This document shows positions 27,385 through 36,934 of a DNA stretch of 64,000 nucleotides, one piece after another. The stretch is from contig NZ_CP147913.1 of the NCBI RefSeq assembly GCF_037414475.1, positions 1,116,001 through 1,180,000 on the forward strand, given 5' to 3'. The notes under the pieces were generated by a model. The model searched no databases and was not told the DNA's origin. It saw only the letters and a program-made list of their open reading frames with translations. This DNA is from Myxococcus stipitatus. Its GTDB lineage: Bacteria; Myxococcota; Myxococcia; Myxococcales; Myxococcaceae. Numbering within the stretch: the first letter of the stretch is position 1; each line of letters starts with the position of its first letter. The position numbers and the translations under genes were made by a program.

Positions 27385-28818
27385 ATACTGGAAGATGGGC
27401 GCGTCCACGGCCGGCGGGTACTGCGCGTCCAGGAACGCGAAGTAGGCATGACCGGCGATGAGTGAGTCCTGGAGGCTGTCGTAGAGCACGCTCACCTGCG
27501 TGGCCCGGCCCGTCGCATCCACCTGGACCTGCATCTTGAGGTTGCCCTTGAGGTCCGGCTGCTCCTTGAGCCGCTCCATGTAGAGCGCCACCAGGCCCAA
27601 GGACACACGGCTGTAGATTTTGTCCTGCGGGCCCTTGGCCGGCGTCGCGGGGAGACGGAAGCGGCGCACCAGCTCCGCGGCCTCGGCCTCGGCCTCCGGC
27701 ACCTTGCGCTCCGGCGCCGTGGCCGCGGCGCGATAGGACACCAGCGCGTCCTTCCACCGCTCCTGCTTCACGCACAGCCGGGCCCGGCGCACGTGGATGT
27801 CGGAGCGCTCCGGTGCACGCTCCGAGGCACGCACCAGGAAGCCCTCGCTGGCGGCGGCGTCACCGCGCGCGTCGGCCAGCTCCGAGAGCCGGAGCATGGG
27901 CTGCGCGTCCTTCAGCTCCACCTCGACGAGGCGGCCCAACGCCTTCTCCTCGTCCTCCGCGCGGCCCAGCTCCGCGTAGACCCGCGCGAGCAGCGCCAGG
28001 GGCACGGGGTCCGCGCCCCCCAGCTCCACGTACCGCTCCAGCGAGCGCGCGGCCTTGTCCTTCTCCGACGCCGCGAGCCACAGGTCCGCCTGGAGCCGGT
28101 GGGCCTCGCGGTCCGAGGGCTTGAGCGCCACCAGTTTCTCTCCCGCGACCGCCGCCGCGCTCACGTCCTTGGCGGCCTGGGCCAGCGAGGCGAGCTTGCG
28201 CAGGGCCTCGGGCTGCTCCAGCCAGACATCCACCGAACGCACCAGCTCCGCGCGGGCCTCCGCCTCGCGCCCCGGCAACCCGGCCAGCAACAGCCCCAAC
28301 GCGGTGCGCGTCTGGGGCACGTCCAACATCGCCAGGGATTCGCGCAGCCGCGCCTCCGCGTCGCCGGACTTGCCCTCCGCCTGCAACAGCAAGCCTTCGC
28401 CCCAGAGCGCGGGAGCGAAGTCGGGCGAGACGCGCCGCGCGGTGGCCAGCGGCCCACGCGCCTCCGCGAGCAGTCCCCAGCGGATGTAGATGAGCCCCAT
28501 GCCCAGGTGCGGCCAGGGGTTCTCCGGCTCGAGCGTGGACAGGGCCTTGAGCTCGTTCCAGCACGTGTCCGCGGGGAACGCGAGCCACGCGCGGTAGACG
28601 CGAGGCATCAGGTCCTTGGGCCGGGCGCGCCCCTGCTCTTCCAGCTCGCTGTCGAGCACCCGCAACGTGCCGCGCACGCGGGCGGTCTCCACCCGCCGCA
28701 GCATGCCCATGACTTCGCTCGCGGGAGGCAGCGAGGCCCTGCCGTTTCCCGCGCCGGCCGGAACGGCCCACGTCAGGAGTAGCAACAGCAGCACACGAGG
28801 CAGGAGGTGGGGCGCCAT
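27364..28818 (-). CDS. Secreted TPR-repeat protein with C-terminal TonB-like domain
   Basis: A 484-residue protein with a signal peptide (about 1-23, LLLLLLTWAVPAGAG). Successive TPR helical pairs follow from about 70 to 390, for example PWPHLGMGLIYIRWGLLAEA and LALLARVYAELGRAEDEEKA. The final ~90 residues carry a TonB/AgmX-like strand-helix-strand with GNLKMQVQVDATGRATQVSV and end in a YVFRPPK strand. The same C-terminal arrangement occurs in myxobacterial envelope and motility-associated proteins. A role as an envelope scaffold is likely, but the partner is unknown. Confidence 0.8.
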   Translation of the reverse strand: MAPHLLPRVLLLLLLTWAVPAGAGNGRASLPPASEVMGMLRRVETARVRGTLRVLDSELEEQGRARPKDLMPRVYRAWLAFPADTCWNELKALSTLEPENPWPHLGMGLIYIRWGLLAEARGPLATARRVSPDFAPALWGEGLLLQAEGKSGDAEARLRESLAMLDVPQTRTALGLLLAGLPGREAEARAELVRSVDVWLEQPEALRKLASLAQAAKDVSAAAVAGEKLVALKPSDREAHRLQADLWLAASEKDKAARSLERYVELGGADPVPLALLARVYAELGRAEDEEKALGRLVEVELKDAQPMLRLSELADARGDAAASEGFLVRASERAPERSDIHVRRARLCVKQERWKDALVSYRAAATAPERKVPEAEAEAAELVRRFRLPATPAKGPQDKIYSRVSLGLVALYMERLKEQPDLKGNLKMQVQVDATGRATQVSVLYDSLQDSLIAGHAYFAFLDAQYPPAVDAPIFQYVFRPPK

Positions 28819-29004
28819 GGAGTCGCGCGGAAGATACCAGACGCCCTCGCGAGGGAAGCCTCGGGAGTAGGCCCACCTGCCTGCTCCCTTGGCGCCCCCT
28901 CGTGGTCACTCCTGCCCCAGGGGCACCCGCTGATCCGCGCCGAGCGGACCTCGAGCCGCTCCGGAGCACCAGGCCCGGAGCGGCCCTTCACGACGAGCCG
29001 AGCC

Positions 29005-30786
29005 TCAGTTGATCTCGATGCGGCACTGCGAGTTGCAGCCGTCGTTGTTCGCGGTGTTGCCGTCGTCGCACTCCTCGTTGGCGGGAGCGTCCGACTGCAC
29101 CTTGCCGTCGCCGCAGCGCGGGCCCCACACGCAGCCACGGCTGCACTGACCGTAGCCACCGGCGTTGACGCCGTCATCGCACTCCTCACCCTCGTCAATC
29201 ACGTTGTTGCCGCAGGTGGCACGGCACTCGGTGCGACGGGTGATGAAGTTGTTGAGCGTCAGGCGGTACGAGGACTGCGTCGTGTGGCGCTCGGCCTGGA
29301 ACACGACGACCTCGTAGATGCGGCCCACCTGGAGACCCAGGTCCGCCGCCTTGGTCGACAGCGTGAGGGACGCGCTCTCCGCGCCGTGGACACCGCCCAG
29401 GTCGACCGCGAGCTTGCCGTTGATGAACACCCAGACGTCGTCGTCACCGCGGAAGGAGAGGACCTCGGTGCCCTTGTACTCGAACCAGTAGCGCGCCTCG
29501 CTGGTGAAGTGGAAGTTGCGCGCCGTCCCGTTGTTGTCGTTGCGCTTCTGCTCCTTGCCCTCGGTCACCCACGTTCCCTGCAGGGTGTCGAGCGGGAAGA
29601 AGTCCTGGTCGTCGAACACGTACGAGCCATTGGACTGGCGCACCAGGTCCAGCGTCCCGACGACGGTCCGGTTGACGGTGGGGTCGTCGGTGTACCACTG
29701 CTCGAACAAGGTCCGGCCGTTCGTGGTCGACAGCGACAGGTCGGTTCCATCCTTCGCGTAGTCGGGCTTGCCACCCGGGTACGTCTTGCCTTTGATGGTC
29801 TTCGTCAGGTCCGCCTTGACGATGCCGCGCTCGGACTGGCCATTCTTGTTCTGGAAGTCCGCGTGGCCCCCCGTCCAGGGGAACCCGATGAAGTCACGGA
29901 ACACGGCGGGGATGACCACTCGCGCGGGCGGCTCGCTCTCGATGAGCTTGCACACGAAGCCCTCCTCGAGCTTGCACGTCGACGAGCACCCGTCGTTGGA
30001 GCGGACGTTGCCGTCGTCGCACTCCTCGGCCGTGCTTCCGGGCAGCATCACGCCGTCGCCGCAGGTGGCCGTGCAGGTGCCGTTGGTGCACTGGGGCTCG
30101 CGCTTGCAGAACGGCGAGCAGCCATCACCCATGTCCTTGTTGCCGTCGTCGCACTCCTCGGTGCCTTCGACGATCTTGTCGCCGCAGGTCGTCTTCGTGC
30201 ACGCCGCGCCCACCGTCGGGCACTTCCAACCTTCCTCCAGCCGGCACGTCGAGCTGCAACCATCGCCGTTGGTGACGTTGCCGTCCTCGCACTCCTCCTC
30301 GCCGACCTTGATGCCGTCGTTGCACTGGGCCGCGTGGCAGCGCCCACCAGAGGAGGGGCAGTTCCACCCAGGCTCCACCTTGCACGTCGCGCTGCAGCCG
30401 TCGCCCGACGTCACGTTGCGGTCATCACACTCCTCGTCGGCTTCCTTGCGGCCGTTGCCACAGCCCTCCAGCTTCACGCACGGCCGGCCCACCACTTCGC
30501 AGGACCAGCCGGACTCCACCGTCTTGCAGTCCGCGGAGCACCCGTCGCCGTCCGTCTTGTTGCCGTCATCACACGCTTCGGCCGTCTGACGAAGGCTGTC
30601 GCCACAGGTGTCCGTCGAGCACGGTCCCCCATCACACGTCACTGAACCATCGGGGCCGTCGCCGCCGCCATCCGGCTTGCCAGCACCACCTCCGCCGTCT
30701 CCACAAGAGAACGACACAATCGAGAAGAGAAGAGATGCGAGTACGAGACTCGCGAGCCGCTTTCCAACCAAGGGGACGGTCGCCAT
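29005..30786 (-). CDS. Fibro-slime domain lipoprotein flanked by Myxococcus cysteine-rich repeats
   Basis: A 593-residue surface lipoprotein; the signal ends SFSC (Cys28), followed by a Gly/Asp linker. Five Myxococcus-type cysteine-rich repeats (core EECDDGN...GDGCSxxC) fill about 55-300. A fibro-slime domain of about 300-515 follows, with FRDFIGFPWTGGHADFQ, DDQDFFPLDT and DDDVWVFINGKLAVDLGG, a PA14-like fold known from slime-mould and Fibrobacter surface proteins. Two more cysteine repeats close the protein. Acidic Asp-rich loops suggest calcium-dependent carbohydrate binding. A TTGACA matches a -35 at 30818-30823 but would leave a very short leader. Matrix or prey adhesion is inference. Confidence 0.93.
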   Translation of the reverse strand: MATVPLVGKRLASLVLASLLFSIVSFSCGDGGGGAGKPDGGGDGPDGSVTCDGGPCSTDTCGDSLRQTAEACDDGNKTDGDGCSADCKTVESGWSCEVVGRPCVKLEGCGNGRKEADEECDDRNVTSGDGCSATCKVEPGWNCPSSGGRCHAAQCNDGIKVGEEECEDGNVTNGDGCSSTCRLEEGWKCPTVGAACTKTTCGDKIVEGTEECDDGNKDMGDGCSPFCKREPQCTNGTCTATCGDGVMLPGSTAEECDDGNVRSNDGCSSTCKLEEGFVCKLIESEPPARVVIPAVFRDFIGFPWTGGHADFQNKNGQSERGIVKADLTKTIKGKTYPGGKPDYAKDGTDLSLSTTNGRTLFEQWYTDDPTVNRTVVGTLDLVRQSNGSYVFDDQDFFPLDTLQGTWVTEGKEQKRNDNNGTARNFHFTSEARYWFEYKGTEVLSFRGDDDVWVFINGKLAVDLGGVHGAESASLTLSTKAADLGLQVGRIYEVVVFQAERHTTQSSYRLTLNNFITRRTECRATCGNNVIDEGEECDDGVNAGGYGQCSRGCVWGPRCGDGKVQSDAPANEECDDGNTANNDGCNSQCRIEIN

Positions 30787-31011
30787 GATTCCGAATGCTG
30801 GAATTGCTCGCGGTGCGTGTCAACGCAGTTGCGCAAGGCTCTGTTCGCACCCTCCGTGAAAGTCCAGGGGACACACAGATGTGAAGGAAGGTTGGACTGA
30901 ATCAGCTCAGTACGTATCGCCGGCCCACATCCGCATCCATGTGCGCCGCACTCCGAAGGGCGGCCCTCCGAGGCCGAAACCCGCCGGGTTCTGGACTGTT
31001 ATCAGGATGTC

Positions 31012-32472
31012 TCAGAACGCGGTGTTGCGCAGGTATTGCGCATAGAACCGGACAGCGTCGAGGTAGGTCGGCACGGCGATGCGTTCGTCCTGGCCATGAA
31101 CCCGCGCCAGGTCCTCACGCTGCAAGTGGACGGGAAAGAAGCGATAGATGTTGTCGCTCAGACCCACGAAGTGGCGTGAGTCCGTGGCGGCCACATTGAG
31201 GTAGGGCGACACGACCACCTGGGGGAACACCTGGCGCACCGAGCGCTCCAACTGGCGCCAGGAGTCGGAGTGGGTGGGAGACACGGGCGAAGGCTCGCTC
31301 TGGAAGGCCAGCGTGCCCACCTCCACGCGGGAGTCGTCCACCGTCTTGCGCACATGCGCCAGCACGCCCTCCACGCTGTCGCCGGGGAGGATGCGGAAGT
31401 TCACCACCGCGCGCGCGTCCGAGGGCAGGACGTTGTCCTTCACGCCGCCCTCGAACACCGTGACGGCGGTGGTTGTACGCACCGCCGCGTTGGTGGTGGG
31501 CTTGGCCGCCAGCTGCTTCACCACCAACGGCTCGGTGAGCCACAGGTTGGCGAAGAGCAGCCTCATGCCGAAGCCCATCTCGGGCCCCACCCATTCGAAC
31601 AGCTCACGGCTGCCCCCCGCGAGCCGGGCGGGCATGGGTGTCGCCTCCAGCTTCGACACGGCCCGCGCCAGGGTGCCCACGGCGGTGCTCGGCGGAGGCA
31701 TGGAGGAATGTCCCCCCTCCCCCTTCACCTTGAGCTCCACGCTGACAAAGCCCTTCTCGGATGTCCCCACCAGCGCCACCGGCGCGGCGACTCCCGGCAC
31801 GGTGCCGGACATGATGACGCCGCCCTCATCCAGCACGGACTCCAGCCGGACGCCCCGCTCCTTCAGCAGCGCCGCGATGGCCACCGCGCCCTCCTGTCCT
31901 CCCACCTCCTCGTCCCCGCCAAAGGCAAACAGCACCGTCCGCCGGGGCCGCTCCCCCGCGGCGAGCAACGCCTCCACCGCCTCGAGCTGGGCCAGCACGC
32001 TGCCCTTGTCGTCGAGCGCGCCTCGCCCCCACACATGCCCCTCCGCCACCACACCCGCGAAGGGCGGGTGGACCCACGCGGACTCAGTCACAGGCGTCAC
32101 GGGCACCACGTCCAGGTGCCCCATCAACAGCACGGGCCGGGTCGACATGTCCGTCCCTTCCCACGTGTAGAGCACCGAGTGCCGGCCCACCGGCTCGCGC
32201 TTCAGCGAGGCATGGACGCGGGGGAAGTGCTCCCGCAGGTAGACATGGAGCGCGTCGAAGGCCGCGTCGTCCGCGGGCTGCCCCTCGGACGCGGCCACCG
32301 TCTTCAGCCTCAGCGCCCCGGCGAGCCTCGCCGACGCCGCCTCCGCGTCCACCACCAGCGGGGCTCCCGCCTCCGGCGCCACCTGCCGTGACGTGAATGC
32401 CACCGTGCGGACCACCAGCACCGCCGCCACGGCAATGACCCCAAGGGCCAGGGACAAGAACAGTCGTTTCAT
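31012..32472 (-). CDS. M20-family metallopeptidase (carboxypeptidase PM20D1-like)
   Basis: A 486-residue di-zinc peptidase with an N-terminal signal or anchor (about 3-24). Metal and catalytic residues sit in LLMGHLDVVPV (His119, Asp121), GRGALDDKGS (Asp154) and FGGDEEVGG (catalytic Glu188, Glu189); the C-terminal ligand His is in SDSRHFVGL. The dimerisation domain begins near 235 (GTSEKGFVSVELKVKGEGGH). The length and an N-terminal anchor match the PM20D1/CPS1-like branch, which hydrolyses or forms N-acyl amino acids and small peptides. Start at ATG 32472; the frame is open further upstream but not conserved. Confidence 0.92.
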   Translation of the reverse strand: MKRLFLSLALGVIAVAAVLVVRTVAFTSRQVAPEAGAPLVVDAEAASARLAGALRLKTVAASEGQPADDAAFDALHVYLREHFPRVHASLKREPVGRHSVLYTWEGTDMSTRPVLLMGHLDVVPVTPVTESAWVHPPFAGVVAEGHVWGRGALDDKGSVLAQLEAVEALLAAGERPRRTVLFAFGGDEEVGGQEGAVAIAALLKERGVRLESVLDEGGVIMSGTVPGVAAPVALVGTSEKGFVSVELKVKGEGGHSSMPPPSTAVGTLARAVSKLEATPMPARLAGGSRELFEWVGPEMGFGMRLLFANLWLTEPLVVKQLAAKPTTNAAVRTTTAVTVFEGGVKDNVLPSDARAVVNFRILPGDSVEGVLAHVRKTVDDSRVEVGTLAFQSEPSPVSPTHSDSWRQLERSVRQVFPQVVVSPYLNVAATDSRHFVGLSDNIYRFFPVHLQREDLARVHGQDERIAVPTYLDAVRFYAQYLRNTAF

Positions 32473-32579
32473 TCGCAAGTGCGCCCACGGTATCAAAGGC
32501 GCACCCCGCAGCGGCCGAAACGTCCACTCCCGGTCTGCCGGATTCTCGGACTGTGAGACGTTCCGCGCGCGCGTGTCAC

Positions 32580-32608
32580 CTGACAATCACATCCAACACC
32601 GTTATACA
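32580..32608 (+). promoter_or_regulatory. Sigma70-like promoter of the GH18 gene
   Basis: CTGACA at 32580-32585 and TATACA at 32603-32608 are separated by exactly 17 bases in a locally AT-rich stretch. The predicted start of transcription is near 32615, about 60 bases before the GTG at 32674. Confidence 0.5.
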
Positions 32609-32673
32609 TTTCCAACACAGGTTTGTCAGACTTTACCGTATAGTCTTAAGAAGCTAGTTCCAAGAGGTGTGCA

Positions 32674-34434
32674 GTGAAGACTCGACTCATGACGCAGTGG
32701 CAGTGTGTCCTCGCGGTGGGTGTGGGGACGCTGCTTGGGGGATGCGGCAAGGGGGACGAAGGTCCGGGGCTCCCGGGGCAACCTTCCTCCGTGGAAGCGC
32801 AGGCGGCGGATGCGCAGGCGCTCGTGACGTGGAGGCCGCCGAGCAGTGATGGTGGCCACCCCTTGCTTTACTACATCGTGAAATGTGAGCCCACGTGTGG
32901 TGGCGCCATCGTCAGCGCGGGCGACCATCAGGCCACGGTGCTGGGGCTCAACAACGGCTTTCAATATCTCTTCAAGGTCTCCGCGGTGAACGCGCGGGGC
33001 GAAGGAGAGTCGTCCGTCCCGTCGGAGTCGGTGATGCCGCTTGCGGGGCTGTCCATCCGCAATCCCACGGTGCCGGGCCAGCCGCGCTCGGTCCGCGCGA
33101 CGGCGGGCAATGGACAGGCGTACGTGAGCTGGCTTGCGCCGGCGAGCTTCGGCGGGCGCCCGTTGCAGCGCTATGTCATCACCGCGGAGCCCGGGGGCCG
33201 GTCGGTGACGGTGGACGCTCCGGCGGCGAGCGTGAACATCCCGGACCTGGCCAACAACAAGCCGCACTCCTTCACGGTGCGGGCCGTCAACGAGATGGGC
33301 GAGGGCCCTTCCGTGTCCGCCGGTTCCGTGACGCCGCGGGCCGGGGGCGCGCCCTCCCAATGGGTGTCCGGCTACTACGTGGGCTATCAGCGCGGCCTGT
33401 TGCCCGTGGAGTCGGTGGACTTCTCCGGCATGACCCACCTGATGGTGGGCCGTGTGCGCCCGCGGTTCGACGGGACGCTGTTCTCGGACTTCGACGTCAC
33501 GACCTACGAAGGCCCCATCATGGCGAAGGCGCTGGCGACGCGGGCGCGCGAGGCGGGGCGCAAGTCGCTCTTGATGATTGGCGGCTTCGGTGAGCACGAC
33601 GGCTTCGTGTCGGCGTCCACGGGAGACAGCCGCATCGTGTTCGTGCGCGAGCTGCTCAAGCTCATGGACGAGCTGGGCTACGACGGCCTGGACCTGGACT
33701 GGGAGCCCATCAACCTGCCGCCCGCGGGCAATGACGGCGAGCTGCTCCTGGCGCTCCTGGATGACCTGCGCGCGGCGCGTCCGGACATCCTCCTCACGGT
33801 GCCGGTGGGCTGGCTCAACGCCAACTTCGGGATGCCCGCGCAGGAGGCGGAGTTCATGGCCCAGCTGGCCGCGCGCGTCGACCAGCTCAACATCATGTCC
33901 TACAAGATGAGCGGCAACTGGGGCAGCTGGGAGAGCTGGCACTCCAGCCCGCTCAAGGATGACTCCCCGGGCCGCCCCAGCTCCGTCGCCAACTCCGTGG
34001 AGGGCTACCTGCGGGCGGGAGTTCCCCCGGGACGGCTGGGCATCGGCATCGGCTTCTTCGGCACCTGCTGGCAGGGCGTCACGGAGCCGCGCACCCCGCT
34101 GGACGGGCGGCAGCACGTCTCCGAGGGCCAGAGCGACAACGCGATGAGCTACAGCAACATCATGCAGTCGTACTACGACCCGCACGCGCGCCGCTGGGAC
34201 GAGAAGGCCGCGTCACCCTATCTCTCGTTCCCGTCCGTGAGCGGGCCCGGCCACTGCAACTACATCTCGTACGAGGATGGTCAGTCCGTCGCGGCCAAGG
34301 GCCAGTGGGCGCGCTCCCTGGGACTGGGCGGCACCATCATCTGGACCATCAACCAGGGGCACATCCCCAACGCCCCCGACGGCCGCAAGGACGAGCTGCT
34401 GCACCAGGTGAAGCGCTCGTTCCTGGACCCGTGA
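32674..34434 (+). CDS. GH18 chitinase-like lipoprotein with two fibronectin type III domains
   Basis: A 586-residue lipoprotein; the signal ends LGGC (Cys24). Two FnIII domains (about 33-125 and 133-225, each with a W...P and NxxG(E)GE/PS pattern) precede a GH18 TIM barrel (about 230-580). The catalytic motif DGLDLDWEP has Asp337, Asp340, Asp342 and the acid Glu344 of the canonical D-x-x-D-x-D-x-E. MSYKMSG and the late GGTIIWTINQ strand match the substrate floor. Expected activity is endo-hydrolysis of chitin-like or peptidoglycan-like polymers at the cell surface. The start is GTG with AGAGG upstream; an AT-rich promoter lies at 32580. Confidence 0.93.
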   Translation: MKTRLMTQWQCVLAVGVGTLLGGCGKGDEGPGLPGQPSSVEAQAADAQALVTWRPPSSDGGHPLLYYIVKCEPTCGGAIVSAGDHQATVLGLNNGFQYLFKVSAVNARGEGESSVPSESVMPLAGLSIRNPTVPGQPRSVRATAGNGQAYVSWLAPASFGGRPLQRYVITAEPGGRSVTVDAPAASVNIPDLANNKPHSFTVRAVNEMGEGPSVSAGSVTPRAGGAPSQWVSGYYVGYQRGLLPVESVDFSGMTHLMVGRVRPRFDGTLFSDFDVTTYEGPIMAKALATRAREAGRKSLLMIGGFGEHDGFVSASTGDSRIVFVRELLKLMDELGYDGLDLDWEPINLPPAGNDGELLLALLDDLRAARPDILLTVPVGWLNANFGMPAQEAEFMAQLAARVDQLNIMSYKMSGNWGSWESWHSSPLKDDSPGRPSSVANSVEGYLRAGVPPGRLGIGIGFFGTCWQGVTEPRTPLDGRQHVSEGQSDNAMSYSNIMQSYYDPHARRWDEKAASPYLSFPSVSGPGHCNYISYEDGQSVAAKGQWARSLGLGGTIIWTINQGHIPNAPDGRKDELLHQVKRSFLDP

Positions 34435-34454
34435 ACCGCGGGTGAGAACAGCCG

Positions 34455-34519
34455 GGGGCGCGGGAGCCCGAAGCCCCGCGCCCCGAAGCCGCCGTCACGG
34501 TGAGGCCTTCCGTGACGGC
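34455..34519. terminator. Two consecutive 10-bp stem-loops between convergent genes
   Basis: GGGGCGCGGG at 34455 pairs with its complement ending at 34484. GCCGTCACGG at 34491 pairs with CCGTGACGGC ending at 34519. Both stems are perfect. They occupy the 96-base gap between the GH18 and M3 peptidase stops and lack U-tracts. Confidence 0.6.
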
Positions 34520-34530
34520 GACCGTGTTCC

Positions 34531-36744
34531 TCAGCGCGTCGACTTCGACTGCGCGCCCGCGGCGGCGGGCACCGGGAAGCCGCGCTTGCGCATCAGCGCG
34601 TTGATGCCAGCGTCCCGGCCGCGGAAGGAGCGGTAGCCGTCCGCCGGGTCCACCGTGTTGCCCACGGAGAAGACGCTCTTGCGCAGCCGCTCCGCCACCG
34701 ACTTGTCGTAGGCGCCCTTGCCCTCGGTGAAGGTCTCGAAGGCATCCGCCGTCAGCGTGTCGGACCACAGGTAGCTGTAGTAGCCCGCAGAGTACCCGTC
34801 GCCCGCGAAGACGTGGCCGAACTGCGGCGTGCGGTGGCGCATGACGATTTCCTTCGGCATGCCCAGCGCCTTGAGCGTGTCGCGCTCGAAGGCGTCCGCG
34901 TCGATGGGCTTGTCACCCGCCAGGTGCAGCTTCATGTCCACCAGCGCGGACGACAGGTACTCCACCGTGGCGAAGCCGTTGTTGAACGTCGCCGCCTTCT
35001 CGATGCGCGTCACGAGCGCCTGGGGGATGGGCTTGCCCGTCTGGAAGTGCAGCGCGAAGGTGTTGAGCACCTCGGGCGTGGACAGCCAGTGCTCCAACAG
35101 CTGCGAGGGGAACTCCACGTAGTCGCGCGCCACGCTGGTCCCCGCCAGCGACGGGTACGTCACGGACGAGCTGAGGCCGTGCAGCGCGTGGCCGAACTCG
35201 TGGAACAGCGTGGTGGCGTCCTCCCACGAGATGAGCACCGCCTCACCCGGAGCGCCCTTCACGAAGTTGGAGTTGTTGGAGACGATGGTCGTCACGTCGC
35301 CCCGGAAGCGCTCCTGGGGACGGTACGCGTTCATCCACGCTCCCGAGCGCTTGCCCGGACGCGCGTACGGGTCGAAGTACCACAGGCCCACGAGGCGGCC
35401 GGAGTCGCGGTCCTTCACCTCCCATACCCGCACGTCGGGGTGGAAGACGGGCACGTCCGACACCTGCGTGAAGGTGAAGCCGAACAGCTCGCCGGCCACC
35501 CAGAACATGCCCTCGCGCAGCTTCTCCAACTGCAGGTAGGGCTTCACCTCGTTCTGGTCCAGGTCGTACTTCGCCTTGCGGACCTTCTCCGCGTAGTAGC
35601 GGTAGTCCCACGGTTCAATCTTCAGCTTCGCGCGCTCCTTGTCGGCCACCTTCTGCATGTCCGCCACCTCTTCGCGGACGCGGGCCACGGCGGGCTTCCA
35701 CACCGCCTCCATCAGCTCCATGGCGCGCTCGGGCGTGCGGGCCATGGCGTTCTCCAGACGCCAGTGCGCGTGCGTGGGGTAGCCCAGCAGCCTGGCGCGC
35801 TCGGCGCGCAGCTTCAGCACCTCCGAGATGATGGCGTTGTTGTCGCGCGCGTCCCCGTTGTCGCCGCGGTTGACGTAGTTGCGCCAGACCTTCTCGCGCA
35901 AGTCGCGGCGGGACGAGTACGTGAGGAACGGCTCCATGGAGGAGCGCGTGTTGGTGATGACCCACTTGCCCTTCAGGCCCCGGGACTCGGCCGCGGCGGC
36001 GGCGCCCGCGCGCACGGAGTCCGGCAGGCCCGCCAGGTCCGCCTCGTTCTCCAGGACGACGGTGTAGCCTTCCTCGTCGCCCAGCACGTTCTGGCCGAAG
36101 GACGTGTACAGCGACGCCAGCCGCTGGTTGATGGCCGCCAGGCGCTGCTTCGCGGCGGCGTCCAGCTTGGCGCCGGAGCGCACGAAGCGCGTGTACTGCA
36201 CCCACGCCAGCCGCTGCTGCTCGGGCGTCAGCTTCGCCTTCTCCGGCGACTGGTAGACGGCCTCGATGCGGCGGAAGAGGGCCTCGTTCTGGGTGATTTC
36301 GTCGTCGAAGGCCGCGAACCGGGGCGCCATCTCCCGCTCCACCACCTGGAACTCGGGGCTGCTCAGCGACGAGCCCCAGATGCCATAGAGCGTCTCCACG
36401 TTGGCGTACGCCCGGCCCGCGTCTTCCATGGCGGCCAGCGTGTTCTCGAAGGTGGGGGCCTCGGGGTTGTTCGCGATGGCGGCCAGCTCCGCGCGCATCG
36501 CGTCCATGGCGGCCTCGATGGCGGGCTTGAACTCAGCGACCTTCACCTGGTCGAACGGCGGCACGCCGCCATGGGGACCGGACCACTTCGCCAGCAGGGG
36601 GCTCACCGGCGCCACCGGCGCGGCGGGGGCCTCCGGGGCGGGCGCCGCCGCGGCGGCTTCGGGACGGGGCTCGGGGGACGTCGTCGCACAACCGGAGGTG
36701 ACAAGGGCAGCCACGCCGGCTCCTGCGATGAAGAGATTGCGCAT
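34531..36744 (-). CDS. M3-family oligopeptidase / peptidyl-dipeptidase (lipoprotein)
   Basis: A 737-residue zinc peptidase. The N-terminal signal ends TSGC (Cys19), then an Ala/Pro linker, then a full thimet/Dcp-like M3 domain (about 50-730). The zinc site TTLFHEFGHALHGL has the HExxH motif, with a downstream Glu expected about 25 residues on. FDPYARPGKRSGAWM and NGFATVEYLSSALVD are typical of Dcp/OpdA. It should trim short peptides in the periplasm or at the surface, fitting a predatory, proteolytic lifestyle. The ATG at 36744 follows GGGAGAACC. It diverges from the OMPLA-like gene. Confidence 0.93.
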   Translation of the reverse strand: MRNLFIAGAGVAALVTSGCATTSPEPRPEAAAAAPAPEAPAAPVAPVSPLLAKWSGPHGGVPPFDQVKVAEFKPAIEAAMDAMRAELAAIANNPEAPTFENTLAAMEDAGRAYANVETLYGIWGSSLSSPEFQVVEREMAPRFAAFDDEITQNEALFRRIEAVYQSPEKAKLTPEQQRLAWVQYTRFVRSGAKLDAAAKQRLAAINQRLASLYTSFGQNVLGDEEGYTVVLENEADLAGLPDSVRAGAAAAAESRGLKGKWVITNTRSSMEPFLTYSSRRDLREKVWRNYVNRGDNGDARDNNAIISEVLKLRAERARLLGYPTHAHWRLENAMARTPERAMELMEAVWKPAVARVREEVADMQKVADKERAKLKIEPWDYRYYAEKVRKAKYDLDQNEVKPYLQLEKLREGMFWVAGELFGFTFTQVSDVPVFHPDVRVWEVKDRDSGRLVGLWYFDPYARPGKRSGAWMNAYRPQERFRGDVTTIVSNNSNFVKGAPGEAVLISWEDATTLFHEFGHALHGLSSSVTYPSLAGTSVARDYVEFPSQLLEHWLSTPEVLNTFALHFQTGKPIPQALVTRIEKAATFNNGFATVEYLSSALVDMKLHLAGDKPIDADAFERDTLKALGMPKEIVMRHRTPQFGHVFAGDGYSAGYYSYLWSDTLTADAFETFTEGKGAYDKSVAERLRKSVFSVGNTVDPADGYRSFRGRDAGINALMRKRGFPVPAAAGAQSKSTR

Positions 36745-36934
36745 GAAAAGTGGTTCTCCCGACGAAAGGGGGTGTGCACCAAAGCACGGAATCGCGGCGC
36801 CCAACACGTTCCGCGGCCCGGCTCTTCCCGACCGCCGACAGACGCCCCCCGGTCCAGGGGAGCGCCCCTTCCATTGGGGCTAGAGCACGCTCCCACCGCC
36901 GGGGCGACTCCCGGTGCGCACCGAGGAGAGCCCC

